A DNA stretch of 64,000 nt from Arthrobacter citreus (GCF_038405225.1 NZ_CP151657.1:2666001-2730000); one strand, 5' to 3'; shown: positions 1-8,992, counted from the first letter of the stretch. Translations and numbers: made by a program. The notes: generated by a model from the letters alone, not told the origin.

Positions 1-220
1 TAGCCACCAGGGTGATGGCCAGGACCTTGCGCAGGGGTTCGGGGAAGGCCTCGACCGCAAATGCCTCCAGCGCCAGTCCGCCTGCGAGGAAGCCCAGCGA
101 GGTGCGAATCCACGCGAGGAAGGTTCGTTCGTTGGCCAGCGTGAACCTGGGGTCGGGTTCCGTGCCACCGGGAAGTACCTTGCGGGTCAGCCATCCGCGT
201 TCATGGTCCTGCTCGGTCAT
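1..220 (-). CDS. DUF202 family inner-membrane protein (YidH-like), 3' part cut by window edge
   Basis: The minus-strand reading frame starts at ATG 220 with an AGGAGAAC ribosome site just upstream and runs off the left edge, giving the first 73 residues. Residues 23-50 contain the family signature DPRFTLANERTFLAWIRTSL followed by a glycine-rich first membrane helix. This is the N-terminal signature of DUF202 (YidH) proteins, small membrane proteins of about 110-130 residues with three helices and no assigned biochemical role. The missing part would hold the remaining two helices. The gene lies downstream of a decayed VOC gene fragment in the same direction. Confidence 0.8.
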   Translation of the reverse strand, partial: MTEQDHERGWLTRKVLPGGTEPDPRFTLANERTFLAWIRTSLGFLAGGLALEAFAVEAFPEPLRKVLAITLVA

Positions 221-257
221 TGTTCTCCTGGATCGGTTTTACATGACCGTCCCGAGC

Positions 258-359
258 TTAGCTTTGCGAGTCCTCCGTCTCGATGCTGATCATCCAGCTG
301 GTGCCGAACTTATCCGTCAGCATGACACTTACGGCAGTCTCGGTGCACAGCACCAGCCC
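258..359 (-). pseudogene. 3'-end remnant of a VOC (PhnB-like) gene
   Basis: Read on the minus strand, this stretch encodes VMLTDKFGTSWMISIETEDS and a TAA stop, nearly the same as the C-terminus of the intact VOC gene at 6572-6994. Upstream the match collapses and an in-frame TAA sits at 360-362, so no start or body remains. The fragment is in the same orientation as the intact gene and lies on the other side of the sugar-import cassette. It is best read as a leftover of duplication or insertion at the 3' end of the VOC gene. Confidence 0.75.
271..311. repeat. 41-bp direct repeat, left copy (VOC 3' end)
   Basis: These 41 bases are identical to 6585-6625, and the similarity continues with a few mismatches for about 15 bases on the right. 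The two copies flank the LacI/FAD oxidoreductase/ABC cassette in direct orientation. Confidence 0.85.
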
Positions 360-425
360 TTACACCCCACCCCCTCGGAACAGCTTTAGGGGAGCCCTTT
401 TAACCGGACAGAAACCAACATCGAC

Positions 426-437
426 TAATGCGTATTA
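426..437. promoter_or_regulatory. LacI-type operator, copy 1
   Basis: TAATGCGTATTA is a near-palindrome (TAATGC facing GTATTA) with a central CG, as is usual for LacI-family operators; with its flanks CTAATGCGTATTAG it matches at 6 of 7 positions per arm. An identical copy lies 33 bp downstream, about three helical turns away. Autoregulation by the LacI gene that follows is inferred. Confidence 0.65.
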
Positions 438-458
438 GCTTGGGGTATTGACAATGCT

Positions 459-470
459 AATGCGTATTAC
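459..470. promoter_or_regulatory. LacI-type operator, copy 2
   Basis: This is an exact second copy of TAATGCGTATTA, ending four bases before the ATG at 475. A TTGACA hexamer (448-453) lies between the two copies, so a repressor bound to both would cover the likely promoter. Confidence 0.65.
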
Positions 471-474
471 CAAG

Positions 475-1557
475 ATGGCTAGAACATCAGCAGTTCCAGT
501 TCTAGGAGATCCAGCCATCAAGCATCAGCGCATCACTCAGCGGCGAATCGCGGAGCTCGCGGGAGTCAGCCAGGCAACGGTTTCGTTGGTCCTTAACGGA
601 AAAGCGGACGACGCCGCGAGCCGGATTCCCGAGGAAACCCGCCGCCGCGTCCTGGAGGTCATCCGGGAAACAACCTATGTGGCGGACCCCGCTGCCCGCC
701 GCCTTGCCGGAGGAAGCAACAAGATCCTCGGCGTCTTCACCTACGAACCGGCGTTCCCCTCCCAAAGCCAGGACTTCTACACCCCTCTGCTGACCGGCAT
801 CGAAGCCCAGGCGGAGAGCATCGGCTGCGATCTGCTCATGTTCACCAGCGCCCCGGTCACCGACGGACGCCGCCGGATCTTCCACGAGAACAACCGACTG
901 CGCCTGGCGGACGGTTGCCTTCTCCTTGGCCTGGAAATGGACGACAACGAATTGTCCCGGCTCGCCGCCAGCGACTTCCCCTTCGTAGCCATCGGCCGCC
1001 GCGAAACCCCCGGCGTTCCCTATGTCGGCGCCGACTACGCCGCCGGCACTGCGGACCTCGTCGCCCAGGCCTTGGAGCAGGGCCATGACCGGTTCTTCCT
1101 GCTGGCCCGGAAGTCCAGCGGTGAATCCGTGACCGACCGCCGGCGTGGTTTCCACGATGCCCTAAGCAACAAGCCCGTCAGCTCCGAAACGCGCATCACC
1201 ACCGGCGCCGACCTCCAGGCCGACTGGGCCGCCATCAAGGCCTTCAACCCGACCGTTCTGTTCATCGAGTATCCGGCCCACGCCACCGCACTGTATGCGC
1301 TGGCCCTGGCCGAGGGCCTACGGGTGCCAGAGGACCTGTCCATGGTGGTGCTCGGCGAATGCTCGGCCCCCAGCGACCCGGACATCGACTTCACCCGGCT
1401 CAGCCCCCCACGCACCGCGCTGGGGTCCACCGCGGTCACCCTGCTGGCCCGCATCATCGCCAGCGACGAAGAACTGCCGGACAGCGAGCTACGCACACTG
1501 CTCGACTGCCCCACCATTCCCGGATCCACCCTCACCAAGGCAAGGCGGAAACCCTAG
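475..1557 (+). CDS. LacI family transcriptional regulator
   Basis: A 360-residue repressor. The helix-turn-helix (ITQRRIAELAGVSQATVSLV, about residues 19-38) is followed by the LacI hinge region and a periplasmic-binding-protein-like sugar sensor domain (about 75-350). ATG 475 was chosen because earlier in-frame starts (TTG 448, ATG 454, ATG 460) fall inside a TTGACA hexamer or the second operator; no strong ribosome site is seen, so the message may be nearly leaderless. The stop codon directly abuts the ATG of the FAD oxidoreductase (TAGATG). It very likely controls itself and the downstream oxidoreductase and importer. The inducer is unknown. Confidence 0.9.
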   Translation: MARTSAVPVLGDPAIKHQRITQRRIAELAGVSQATVSLVLNGKADDAASRIPEETRRRVLEVIRETTYVADPAARRLAGGSNKILGVFTYEPAFPSQSQDFYTPLLTGIEAQAESIGCDLLMFTSAPVTDGRRRIFHENNRLRLADGCLLLGLEMDDNELSRLAASDFPFVAIGRRETPGVPYVGADYAAGTADLVAQALEQGHDRFFLLARKSSGESVTDRRRGFHDALSNKPVSSETRITTGADLQADWAAIKAFNPTVLFIEYPAHATALYALALAEGLRVPEDLSMVVLGECSAPSDPDIDFTRLSPPRTALGSTAVTLLARIIASDEELPDSELRTLLDCPTIPGSTLTKARRKP

Positions 1558-3162
1558 ATGACAGATCTGACATGCGACATTTTGGTTGTCGGCGGCGGAC
1601 TCGGCGGTGTGGCCGCGGCCCTCGCTGCCCTCCGCACCGGCAAAACCGTGGTCCTCACCGAAGAATACGATTGGATCGGCGGGCAGCTGACCAGCCAGGC
1701 CGTGCCACTGGATGAACACACCTGGGTGGAACAGTTCGGCGTCACCGCTTCCTACCGGCAGCTGCGTGTCGGCATCCGCGACTATTACCGCTCCTGGTAT
1801 CCGCTCACCGAGCAGGCCCGGGCCCAGACCCATCTCAATCCCGGTGCCGGGCTGGTCAGCCGGCTTTGTGCCGAACCCCGCGTGGGCGTGGCGGTGCTCG
1901 AGGCCATGCTGGCTCCGTTCCGTGCCAGCGGCCGGCTCACCGTTTTGCAGCCCGTCCGCCCGGTTTCCGCCGTCGTCGACGGTGACGTGGTGCGGAAGGT
2001 GACCCTGCGGCACCGGGACAGCGGGCTGGAATACTCAGTGTCCGCCGCCTACGTCTTGGACGCTACAGAGCTGGGTGATCTGCTCCCCCTCACCGGCACC
2101 GAATACGTCACGGGTTTCGAGGCCCAGGCCGAAACCGGAGAGCCAAGTGCCCCGGAGGAGGCCCAGCCCGATAACCAGCAAGCCGTATCCTGGTGCTTCG
2201 TCATCGACCACGTCGCCGGGGACCACGTCATCGACAAGCCCGCCGGCTACGACTACTGGCGAGAGGTGCAGCCGCCGTTCTGGGGTGCAAAGCTGCTGTC
2301 GTTGACCGCACCGGACCCGCGGACCCTGGAGACCGTCACCCGGACTTTCACCCCCACCATCGACGACGACCCGCTGGCCCAACTGGCCGATCAGCGCGCC
2401 TACGCCGGTGACCGGGAACTCTGGACCTTCCGGCGCATCGTTTCGCGCAAAATGTTCGCCCCCGGCACCTACGAAAGCGACCTCGTGCTGGTGAACTGGC
2501 CGATGATCGACTACCTCGAGGGCACCGTCGTCGACAACCCCGACGCGCAGGAACACCTCGCCCGCGCCCGGGAACTGAGCTACTGCGTCTTCTACTGGCT
2601 GCAGACCGAGGCGCCCCGGCCTGACGGCGGCATAGGCTGGCCCGGCCTGCGGCTGCGCGGGGACATCACCGGCACCGACGATGGACTGGCGATGGCACCC
2701 TACATCCGTGAAAGCCGCCGTATCCGGGCCGAATACACCGTGGTGGAACAGGACCTGTCCATCGCGGTGAAAGGCAACAACCAGCCCACCCGCTACGACG
2801 ATTCCGTGGGAGTGGGGATGTACCGGATAGACCTGCACCCCTCCACTGCGGGGGACAACTACATAGACGTGGCCTCCACTCCGTTCGAGATTCCGCTCGG
2901 CGCCCTGTTACCGGTGCGCATGACCAACCTGCTGCCAGCCGGCAAGAACATCGGCACCACGCATATCACCAACGGCGCCTTCCGGCTCCACCCGGTGGAG
3001 TGGAACATTGGCGAATCTGCCGGGGCCCTCGCCGCGTTCTGCCTGGACCAGCAGGTTGCGCCGCGGACCGTTCGGGACAAGTCCCAGCTGCTCCAGGACT
3101 TCCAGGCAACACTCACCCGCGACGGCGTTGAGCTGCACTGGCCCGACGTCACCGGCTACTAA
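1558..3162 (+). CDS. FAD-dependent oxidoreductase (FAD_oxidored family)
   Basis: A 534-residue flavoprotein with an N-terminal dinucleotide-binding motif (VGGGLGGVAA, glycines at 12, 14 and 17) and the family feature EEYDWIGGQLTSQA near residue 36, typical of the PF12831-type oxidoreductases often encoded beside glycan or sugar-uptake genes. The C-terminal MTNLLPAGKNIGTTHI region is the second FAD-contact segment seen in such proteins. It is translated directly after the LacI gene and precedes the sugar importer, so it probably oxidises the imported sugar or a derivative. The substrate cannot be told from sequence. Confidence 0.8.
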   Translation: MTDLTCDILVVGGGLGGVAAALAALRTGKTVVLTEEYDWIGGQLTSQAVPLDEHTWVEQFGVTASYRQLRVGIRDYYRSWYPLTEQARAQTHLNPGAGLVSRLCAEPRVGVAVLEAMLAPFRASGRLTVLQPVRPVSAVVDGDVVRKVTLRHRDSGLEYSVSAAYVLDATELGDLLPLTGTEYVTGFEAQAETGEPSAPEEAQPDNQQAVSWCFVIDHVAGDHVIDKPAGYDYWREVQPPFWGAKLLSLTAPDPRTLETVTRTFTPTIDDDPLAQLADQRAYAGDRELWTFRRIVSRKMFAPGTYESDLVLVNWPMIDYLEGTVVDNPDAQEHLARARELSYCVFYWLQTEAPRPDGGIGWPGLRLRGDITGTDDGLAMAPYIRESRRIRAEYTVVEQDLSIAVKGNNQPTRYDDSVGVGMYRIDLHPSTAGDNYIDVASTPFEIPLGALLPVRMTNLLPAGKNIGTTHITNGAFRLHPVEWNIGESAGALAAFCLDQQVAPRTVRDKSQLLQDFQATLTRDGVELHWPDVTGY

Positions 3163-3241
3163 TTCCGCTGCCCTGTTGTTAGAGACCGACCTGTTTCATT
3201 TATTGCCCTGCTTATATCACTGCCCTATTGAGGAGATAGAA

Positions 3242-4537
3242 ATGAAATCAGCAAAGACGCTGAGCGCAGCTGTCCTGCTTACTGCGGCCACACTCGCCCT
3301 GACCTCCTGTTCGGGCCAGGCTGCAACACCGGAAGGGGACGCCAAGACGGAGAACATCGACCTTCGGATGACGGTGTGGTCCTCCAATGAAGCCCACCTT
3401 GAACTCTTCAACTCGATCGCTGACGATTACATGGCGGACCATCCGGAAATCTCCTCGATCACCTTCGATCCCCTACCCTTCGAGGACTACACCACCACCC
3501 TCACCACCCAGATTGCCGGCGGGCAGGCCCCGGACATCGCCTGGGTGCTGGAGAACTCCGCCCCCGATTTCGTTTCCAGCGGTGCCCTGGCGCCGCTGAC
3601 CGAGACGCTGCAGGCGACCGAGGGCTTCGAGTACGACGATCTCGTGCCCAGTGCCACCGAACTCTGGCAGGAGGACGACACCCTCTACGGTTACCCCTTC
3701 TCCACCTCGCCGTTCGGCGTCTTTGTGAACGAAGATTTGCTCGCCCAAGCCGGGCAACCGTCGTCGGCTGCGCTGGTCGATGACGGACGCTGGAACTGGG
3801 AAGATGTTTCCGATGTGGGAGCCGCTGTCAATGCGTCCACCGGAAAGGCCGGCTTTATCGTCCGCGACTTCGACTACCAGCTATGGGATTCCCTTTCCAC
3901 CGTGTGGAACGGCTGGGACGCCCGGCCGTGGAGCGAGGACGGGAAAACCTGCGAATTCAATTCCCCGGAGATGGTTGACGCCTTCACCTTCCTGCATGAG
4001 GCCGCCTTCGAAAAGAACTCCATGCCGGGCCCTGGCACCACTGCTGACTTCTTTGCCGGCGATGCTGCCTTTACTGTCACCCAGATTTCCCGGGCCAGCC
4101 TGCTGAAGGACTCAACGATGAACTGGGATCTGCTGCCGCTGCCCGAGGGCCCTGCCGGTGAATACGCTGTGGTGGGCCAGGGTGGCATCGGCGTCCTGAC
4201 CCAGGGCAAGAACGTCGCCGCCTCCACCGATTTCCTGGCCTTCTTCGCTAATCCGGAAAACTCGGCGGCCCTGTCCGCCTACTTCCCGCCGCCGCGGCAG
4301 TCGCTCCTGACCACCGATACCTTTGCCGCTGCCAATCCCATGCTGACCCCCGAGCAGATTGAAACTGTGGTCATTGACGGAATTGCCACCGGAACCGTGC
4401 GGCCCAGCCATGAGGGCCAAGCCGAAATTGCCCAGCAGGTCCGCTCCGGGCTGGATGCCCTCTGGGTTCCCGAGGCGGACATCGCCGGTGTCCTTGATTC
4501 CGTCTGCGGGTCTCTCGATCCGCTGCTGGCCGGCTAG
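3242..4537 (+). CDS. ABC sugar importer, extracellular solute-binding lipoprotein
   Basis: A 431-residue family 1 binding protein. ATG 3242 follows a GAGGAGAT ribosome site, and the first 23 residues form a lipoprotein signal peptide ending in the lipobox LTSC (Cys23 lipidated). Longer in-frame starts upstream overlap the preceding gene and lack this signal, so they are rejected. The mature part has the usual family features (TVWSSNEAHLELFNSIADDY, IAGGQAPDIAWV). It delivers sugar to the two permeases encoded immediately downstream. The ATPase is not in this cassette; a shared MsiK-type ATPase encoded elsewhere is the usual arrangement in actinobacteria. Confidence 0.9.
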   Translation: MKSAKTLSAAVLLTAATLALTSCSGQAATPEGDAKTENIDLRMTVWSSNEAHLELFNSIADDYMADHPEISSITFDPLPFEDYTTTLTTQIAGGQAPDIAWVLENSAPDFVSSGALAPLTETLQATEGFEYDDLVPSATELWQEDDTLYGYPFSTSPFGVFVNEDLLAQAGQPSSAALVDDGRWNWEDVSDVGAAVNASTGKAGFIVRDFDYQLWDSLSTVWNGWDARPWSEDGKTCEFNSPEMVDAFTFLHEAAFEKNSMPGPGTTADFFAGDAAFTVTQISRASLLKDSTMNWDLLPLPEGPAGEYAVVGQGGIGVLTQGKNVAASTDFLAFFANPENSAALSAYFPPPRQSLLTTDTFAAANPMLTPEQIETVVIDGIATGTVRPSHEGQAEIAQQVRSGLDALWVPEADIAGVLDSVCGSLDPLLAG

Positions 4538-4545
4538 GGCCTGCC

Positions 4546-5502
4546 GTGGCACTTGTTGATACAGGCGTGACGCCAGGCCGGGACGCAGCACGTTCCGGCC
4601 TGGCGCCCGGCCAACGGCGGCCCCCGAGTTACCGGCGCCGCGATCAGCTCACCGGCTACCTCTTTGTGGCACCCCAGGTACTGGGCATCGTGGCCTTCGT
4701 CCTGCTGCCGCTGGCGCTGATCTTCTACTACAGCGTGCATGAGTGGAACGTCTTGGCGAACACCTTCACTTTCGTGGGCACCGAGAACGTTGAGCGGCTG
4801 TTCGCCGATCCGCAGATGGGCGGCGTCCTCAAATCCACCGGCATCTTCTCGGTCGGACTGGTTCTAATGAATCTCTCGCTCGGTCTCCTGCTTGCTGTCA
4901 TGCTCAACCGCAAGATGCGCGGCATCACGGTGTTCCGTACCCTGTTTTTCTCCCCCGTGGTGGTGAGCCTGGTGGCATGGACCATTGTCTGGGGCTTCCT
5001 GCTGCAGTCCGACGGCGGCATCAACGGCCTGCTCCAGCTAGCCGGCATCGAGGGGCCGAACTGGCTCCGTGAGGGACCGACGGCGATGCTCAGCGTGATC
5101 GTGGTGCAGGTCTTCAAGAACGTGGGCCTGAACATGATCCTGTTCCTGGCCGCACTGCAGGGCGTGCCGCACGAACTGTACGAAGCAGCCAGGATGGATG
5201 GTGCCCGCCCCGCACGGATCTTCCGGAGCATCACGCTGCCGATGATCTCCCCCACGGTGCTGCTGACATCGATCATCACTATTGTCGGCTCGCTGCAGGT
5301 CTTCGCCCAGATTGCCGTACTGACTCAGGGAGGCCCCGGGATTTCGACCACCGTGCTGGTGTACTACCTCTACCAGCAGGCGTTCCAATTCGGGCGCTTC
5401 GGCTACGGCGCCCTGCTCGCCGTCGTGCTCTTCATCATCGTCCTCATCCTCACGGTCGTGCAGTGGGTCCTGAGGCGAAAGTGGGTTTTCCATGAAAACT
5501 GA
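4546..5502 (+). CDS. ABC sugar importer permease, MalF type
   Basis: A 318-residue membrane protein with about six helices and the cytoplasmic EAA loop (YEAARMDGARPARIFRSITL, about residues 206-225) that docks with the ATPase. It starts at GTG 4546, eight bases after the binding-protein stop, and overlaps the next permease by 11 bases, showing translational coupling. The N-terminal 30 residues are basic and proline-rich before the first helix, as in many actinobacterial MalF-type permeases. It forms a heterodimer with the MalG-type partner. Confidence 0.9.
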   Translation: MALVDTGVTPGRDAARSGLAPGQRRPPSYRRRDQLTGYLFVAPQVLGIVAFVLLPLALIFYYSVHEWNVLANTFTFVGTENVERLFADPQMGGVLKSTGIFSVGLVLMNLSLGLLLAVMLNRKMRGITVFRTLFFSPVVVSLVAWTIVWGFLLQSDGGINGLLQLAGIEGPNWLREGPTAMLSVIVVQVFKNVGLNMILFLAALQGVPHELYEAARMDGARPARIFRSITLPMISPTVLLTSIITIVGSLQVFAQIAVLTQGGPGISTTVLVYYLYQQAFQFGRFGYGALLAVVLFIIVLILTVVQWVLRRKWVFHEN

Positions 5503-6427
5503 TATCCCGTCCACAACCTCCACCCGCGAGCGCCCGGCCACGGCTGAGGTGTCTGCCGACCGTGCCCTGAGCGAGGAGTCGCGGCGCCGACGCCGCAGGA
5601 GCAACTGGCGCTATGCCGCGTTCTACGCGGCGATGACCGTCATGGCGGTGCCGTTCGTCTTCCCCACCTGGTGGATGATCACGTCATCGTTCAAGCCGAT
5701 TCAGGAAATCTTTTCCTTCCCGCCCCGACTGTTTCCTGCCGAGCCGACGATCCAGCCCTACCTCGATGTCTTTGAACTGCAGCCCTTTGGACAGCAGTAC
5801 TTCAACTCCGTCTATATCGCCGTCGTCGTCACGCTCGGAACCATGTTGGTCTCTTCCTTGGCGGGATACGCGTTTGCGCGGATCAAATTCCCCGGCGCCA
5901 ACGCCTTGTTCCTGGTAGTGCTGGTTGGCTTGCTCATACCGGCGGAGGTGACCATTGTGCCGCTGTTCCAGATATTTAACTCGCTGGGACTGATCAACAC
6001 GCACTGGCCCATCATCCTGGTTACCACCTTCGGTGCCCCCAGCGTCCTGGCGACTTTCATAATGCGGCAGTTTTTCATTGCCCTGCCTGTGGAACTTGAG
6101 GAGGCCGCGCGGATCGACGGCCTCGGCCGGTTCGGGATTTGGTGGCGGATTGCCATGCCGCTGGCCAAGCCGGCGTTGGCTGCCGTGGCCATCTTTACGT
6201 TCCTGCACGTCTGGAACCTGTATCTGGAACCCACGGTCTATCTGCTCTCGCCGGACCTGTTCACCCTCCCCCAGGCACTGACACGTTTTGTGGACGCCTA
6301 CGGTGGACCAATGTGGAACGTCCAGCTGGCGGCGGCGACCATGACCGCGGTTCCGGTGCTTCTGGTTTTCATCGTGGCTCAGCGTCAGTTCGTGGAGGGC
6401 CTCGCTCACACCGGACTGAAGGGGTAG
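5492..6427 (+). CDS. ABC sugar importer permease, MalG type
   Basis: A 311-residue partner permease. The start ATG 5492 lies inside the end of the MalF-type gene. After a charged N-terminus (about 40 residues) there are six predicted helices, with the EAA motif LEEAARIDGLGRFGIWWRIA near residue 200. This is the last gene of the cassette; a hairpin follows at 6516-6541. No ATPase gene is linked. Confidence 0.9.
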   Translation: MKTDIPSTTSTRERPATAEVSADRALSEESRRRRRRSNWRYAAFYAAMTVMAVPFVFPTWWMITSSFKPIQEIFSFPPRLFPAEPTIQPYLDVFELQPFGQQYFNSVYIAVVVTLGTMLVSSLAGYAFARIKFPGANALFLVVLVGLLIPAEVTIVPLFQIFNSLGLINTHWPIILVTTFGAPSVLATFIMRQFFIALPVELEEAARIDGLGRFGIWWRIAMPLAKPALAAVAIFTFLHVWNLYLEPTVYLLSPDLFTLPQALTRFVDAYGGPMWNVQLAAATMTAVPVLLVFIVAQRQFVEGLAHTGLKG

Positions 6428-6515
6428 GGCTTGCTGGCCGCCGGCGCAACCTCCGGTTACCGCGCAGGCCGTCGTGTCAGGGGTCTTTTACTAGACTCAC
6501 CGCCTCATCACCTGG

Positions 6516-6541
6516 ACGGTGGCACAAACCACTGCCACCGT
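6516..6541. terminator. hairpin between convergent permease and VOC genes
   Basis: ACGGTGGCA (6516-6524) pairs perfectly with TGCCACCGT (6533-6541) around an 8-base loop. It lies between two convergent genes and could end transcription from either side; no long T run follows. Confidence 0.5.
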
Positions 6542-6571
6542 TCAGGTCCTCCCACCTGAAGGTTCAGGGAA

Positions 6572-6994
6572 TCAGCCCTGCGAATCCTCCGTCTCGATGC
6601 TGATCATCCAGCTGGTGCCGAACTTGTCGGTCAACATGCCGAACATATCGCCCCAGGGCGCTTTCTCCAGCGGCAGCGTCATTTGTCCGCCGTCGAGCAG
6701 CTTGTCCCAGTACCCACGCAGCTGCTCCCCGTCGTTGCCGCTCAGCGAAATGGAGTAGCTGCTGCCTTCGTCCAGATTCATACTGCTCGGAGTATCTGAA
6801 GCCATCAGGACCATCCCGTTATCGGTGGTCAGGGACGAGTGCATGATCTTGTTCGCCTCGGCCGGGTCATCGGCCATATTCATCTCCGCGAACGTGCTGC
6901 TTTCCAGGGTTCCGCCGAAGACGCTCTGATAAAACGCCATGGCATCCCGGGCGTTGTCCCGGAAGCTGAGGTACGGATTCAGGGTGGTGGACAT
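6572..6994 (-). CDS. VOC family protein (PhnB/glyoxalase-like)
   Basis: A 140-residue protein beginning MSTTLNPYLSFRDNARDAMA with the family features FYQSVFGGTLE and C-terminal WGDMFGMLTDKFGTSW, a paired beta-alpha-beta-beta-beta fold of the PhnB-like (3-demethylubiquinone methyltransferase-like) branch. Members bind small ligands or are dioxygenase-like; this one has no assigned substrate. Its last 20 codons are duplicated at 258-333, on the far side of the sugar cassette. It is transcribed toward the cassette. Confidence 0.85.
   Translation of the reverse strand: MSTTLNPYLSFRDNARDAMAFYQSVFGGTLESSTFAEMNMADDPAEANKIMHSSLTTDNGMVLMASDTPSSMNLDEGSSYSISLSGNDGEQLRGYWDKLLDGGQMTLPLEKAPWGDMFGMLTDKFGTSWMISIETEDSQG
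6585..6625. repeat. 41-bp direct repeat, right copy (VOC 3' end)
   Basis: Identical to 271-311 and located inside the intact VOC gene near its 3' end. Together the copies bracket about 6.3 kb. Confidence 0.85.
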
Positions 6995-7224
6995 AATGCT
7001 CTCCTTCGAACTCCGTGGGGTGAGTTTTCGGTACGCCGCCAGAGTAGGCTCTGCACCGGCGCGGAGGAAGGGTTAGCCCGCGCCTTGTGCCGACCGAGTG
7101 CGGATCTTGGGCGGACAGGTATCAGGTGAGGAACACTCCTCCGCAGTGCCTCGACTACCAAGTAGTTTTCCTACAACGGAGTGCCGTGCGTCACGTCTCA
7201 GATAAATCTCCCTACACTCGCGGG

Positions 7225-7719
7225 ATGGATTTCCTTTTAAGTTTGCTCACCGCCGTCGGCGGGGCGTTCCTCGGCACCATGGCAGCTTTCCTATCGGAAC
7301 GGTGGCTGCGTACAAGCGATGCAAAGCGCGTTGAGGCAGCAGCACTTAACAACCTGATCACGGATTTACACTTGCGCCGATCTCTCACGCCAATCACCCC
7401 GAAGAAGAGTTATCTGGAGCCCAACGACGACAGGAAATTCACCGGCGAGGCGATCATGCAGATTCGCACAAGTATTAGGGACGCACGATTGGCATTAAGG
7501 CCGAAGTCTTCAGAGAGCTTTCAAGCATTGGTTCGCATGTCCTCGGCTTGCAACGCCTATCTGGAGAACGTCCAGAACCGGCCGGAGGATTATCAGTTTG
7601 AATTGCATGAACTTCGCCTCGTGTTCTCAACGACGATCAAGACTCTCAGCCAAAACGGGGACGTTGTGATGCGGGAACCCGGGGCCGCGGCATTTGACCT
7701 ATCTCCGATGGCCGGCTGA
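7225..7719 (+). CDS. hypothetical membrane-anchored protein
   Basis: A 164-residue protein if started at ATG 7225; an earlier in-frame start at 7087 would add 46 residues of poor composition and is rejected. Residues 1-25 (MDFLLSLLTAVGGAFLGTMA) form one membrane helix, followed by a charged, probably cytoplasmic helical domain. Base composition is visibly lower in GC than the flanking sugar genes, hinting at recent acquisition. No family was recognised. Confidence 0.55.
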   Translation: MDFLLSLLTAVGGAFLGTMAAFLSERWLRTSDAKRVEAAALNNLITDLHLRRSLTPITPKKSYLEPNDDRKFTGEAIMQIRTSIRDARLALRPKSSESFQALVRMSSACNAYLENVQNRPEDYQFELHELRLVFSTTIKTLSQNGDVVMREPGAAAFDLSPMAG

Positions 7720-7796
7720 TCCTGTCCCTCTTACAATCTCGTTCGCAGACCAGACCGCGAAACCCGGTCGCAATGACACAACCACTTCCACCCCCC

Positions 7797-8969
7797 CTAA
7801 GCTCCCGCCGCAGCCAGCATCGCGTCGATGCTCTCCCGCGAAAGCGCATGCTGAAGGGCCAGCACCCCCGCCCCGACAATCCCGGCGTCGAGCCCCGACA
7901 CCGACTGCACCACCTGCAGGTGCTGCGTGGCCAGCGGCATGGTCCGCGAGTAAATCACCTCCCGCACCCCGGCAATAAAATGCTCCCCGGTCAGGGCCAT
8001 GGACCCGCCAATCACGATCACTGCCGGATTCATCATGCTCAGGCAGGCCGAGAGAACCTCGCCCACATCCCGGCCCGCCTGCCGGACCAGCTGCAGCGCT
8101 TCCTGGTCTCCCTGCCGCACCAGCGCCACCACGTCCAGGCTGTCCGCGATCGAATGACCCGAGGCCCGCAGCTTCAGGGCCACCGCCGGACCTGCGGCCA
8201 CGGCCTCCAGACAGCCGGAATTCCCGCACCGGCACAGCAGCTCAGCACCGCGCGGAACGCGGATGTGCCCGATGTCCCCGGCCACGCCGTCGGCGCCGCG
8301 CAGCAGCGTCCCGTTGCAGATGATCCCGGCCCCGATGCCGGTGGCCACCTTCACGAAGATCAGGTTCTCGACGCCGGGCCAGGCCGCCGCTCGCTCCCCC
8401 ACCGACATGACATTCACATCGTTGTCCACCAGCACCGGCACACCGAAGCGCGCGTGCAGGTAGCCGGGCACGTCAAAGCCGTGCCAGCCGGGCATGATCG
8501 GCGGGTTGATCGGCCGGCCCGTGCTGTGTTCCACCGGTCCGGGCACCCCAACGCCGATCGCCAGCAGGTCACCCGTCCCATGCCCGGCGTGCTCCAGCAG
8601 CCCGGAAGCCAGTTCCGCAACGATATCCAGCACCGTCTCCGGACCTTCGCTCACCAGCAGGTTCCGGGAGGCGTCCGCCAAACGGGTTCCGGCCAGATCG
8701 GTCAGCCCCACCCGCAGGTGCGAGGCGCCGATATCCACGCCGAGCACCGTTTTGACGTCCGCCCGCAGGCCGAACCGCGACGACGGCCGCCCGCCGGTGG
8801 ACGCGGCGTCGTCCACCGGGCCCACCAGCCCCAGCTCCATCAGCGCATCCACCCGCAGGGCGATGGTGGACCGGGCGGCGTCCAGCAGATCGGCCAGTTC
8901 GGTGCGGGTGCGCGGCTGCCCGTCGCGCAGCAGCTGGAACAATTCGCTGGCTCCCGAGACCGTGGACAT
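7797..8969 (-). CDS. ROK family transcriptional regulator
   Basis: A 390-residue repressor with an N-terminal winged helix (about 10-60: LFQLLRDGQPRTRTELADLL) and a ROK sugar-kinase-like domain. The domain has the nucleotide motif GVDIGASHLRVG (77-88), DND at 182-184, and the zinc site GDIGH (231-235) with C246, C248 and C253 in CRCGNSGCLEA. It follows the RbsC/RbsA-type genes in the same direction with a 23-bp gap, so it is probably co-transcribed and likely senses the sugar (or its phosphate) they import. Target operators were not proven. Confidence 0.9.
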   Translation of the reverse strand: MSTVSGASELFQLLRDGQPRTRTELADLLDAARSTIALRVDALMELGLVGPVDDAASTGGRPSSRFGLRADVKTVLGVDIGASHLRVGLTDLAGTRLADASRNLLVSEGPETVLDIVAELASGLLEHAGHGTGDLLAIGVGVPGPVEHSTGRPINPPIMPGWHGFDVPGYLHARFGVPVLVDNDVNVMSVGERAAAWPGVENLIFVKVATGIGAGIICNGTLLRGADGVAGDIGHIRVPRGAELLCRCGNSGCLEAVAAGPAVALKLRASGHSIADSLDVVALVRQGDQEALQLVRQAGRDVGEVLSACLSMMNPAVIVIGGSMALTGEHFIAGVREVIYSRTMPLATQHLQVVQSVSGLDAGIVGAGVLALQHALSRESIDAMLAAAGA

Positions 8970-8992
8970 GGCTGCCTAAATCATTCGCCCGC

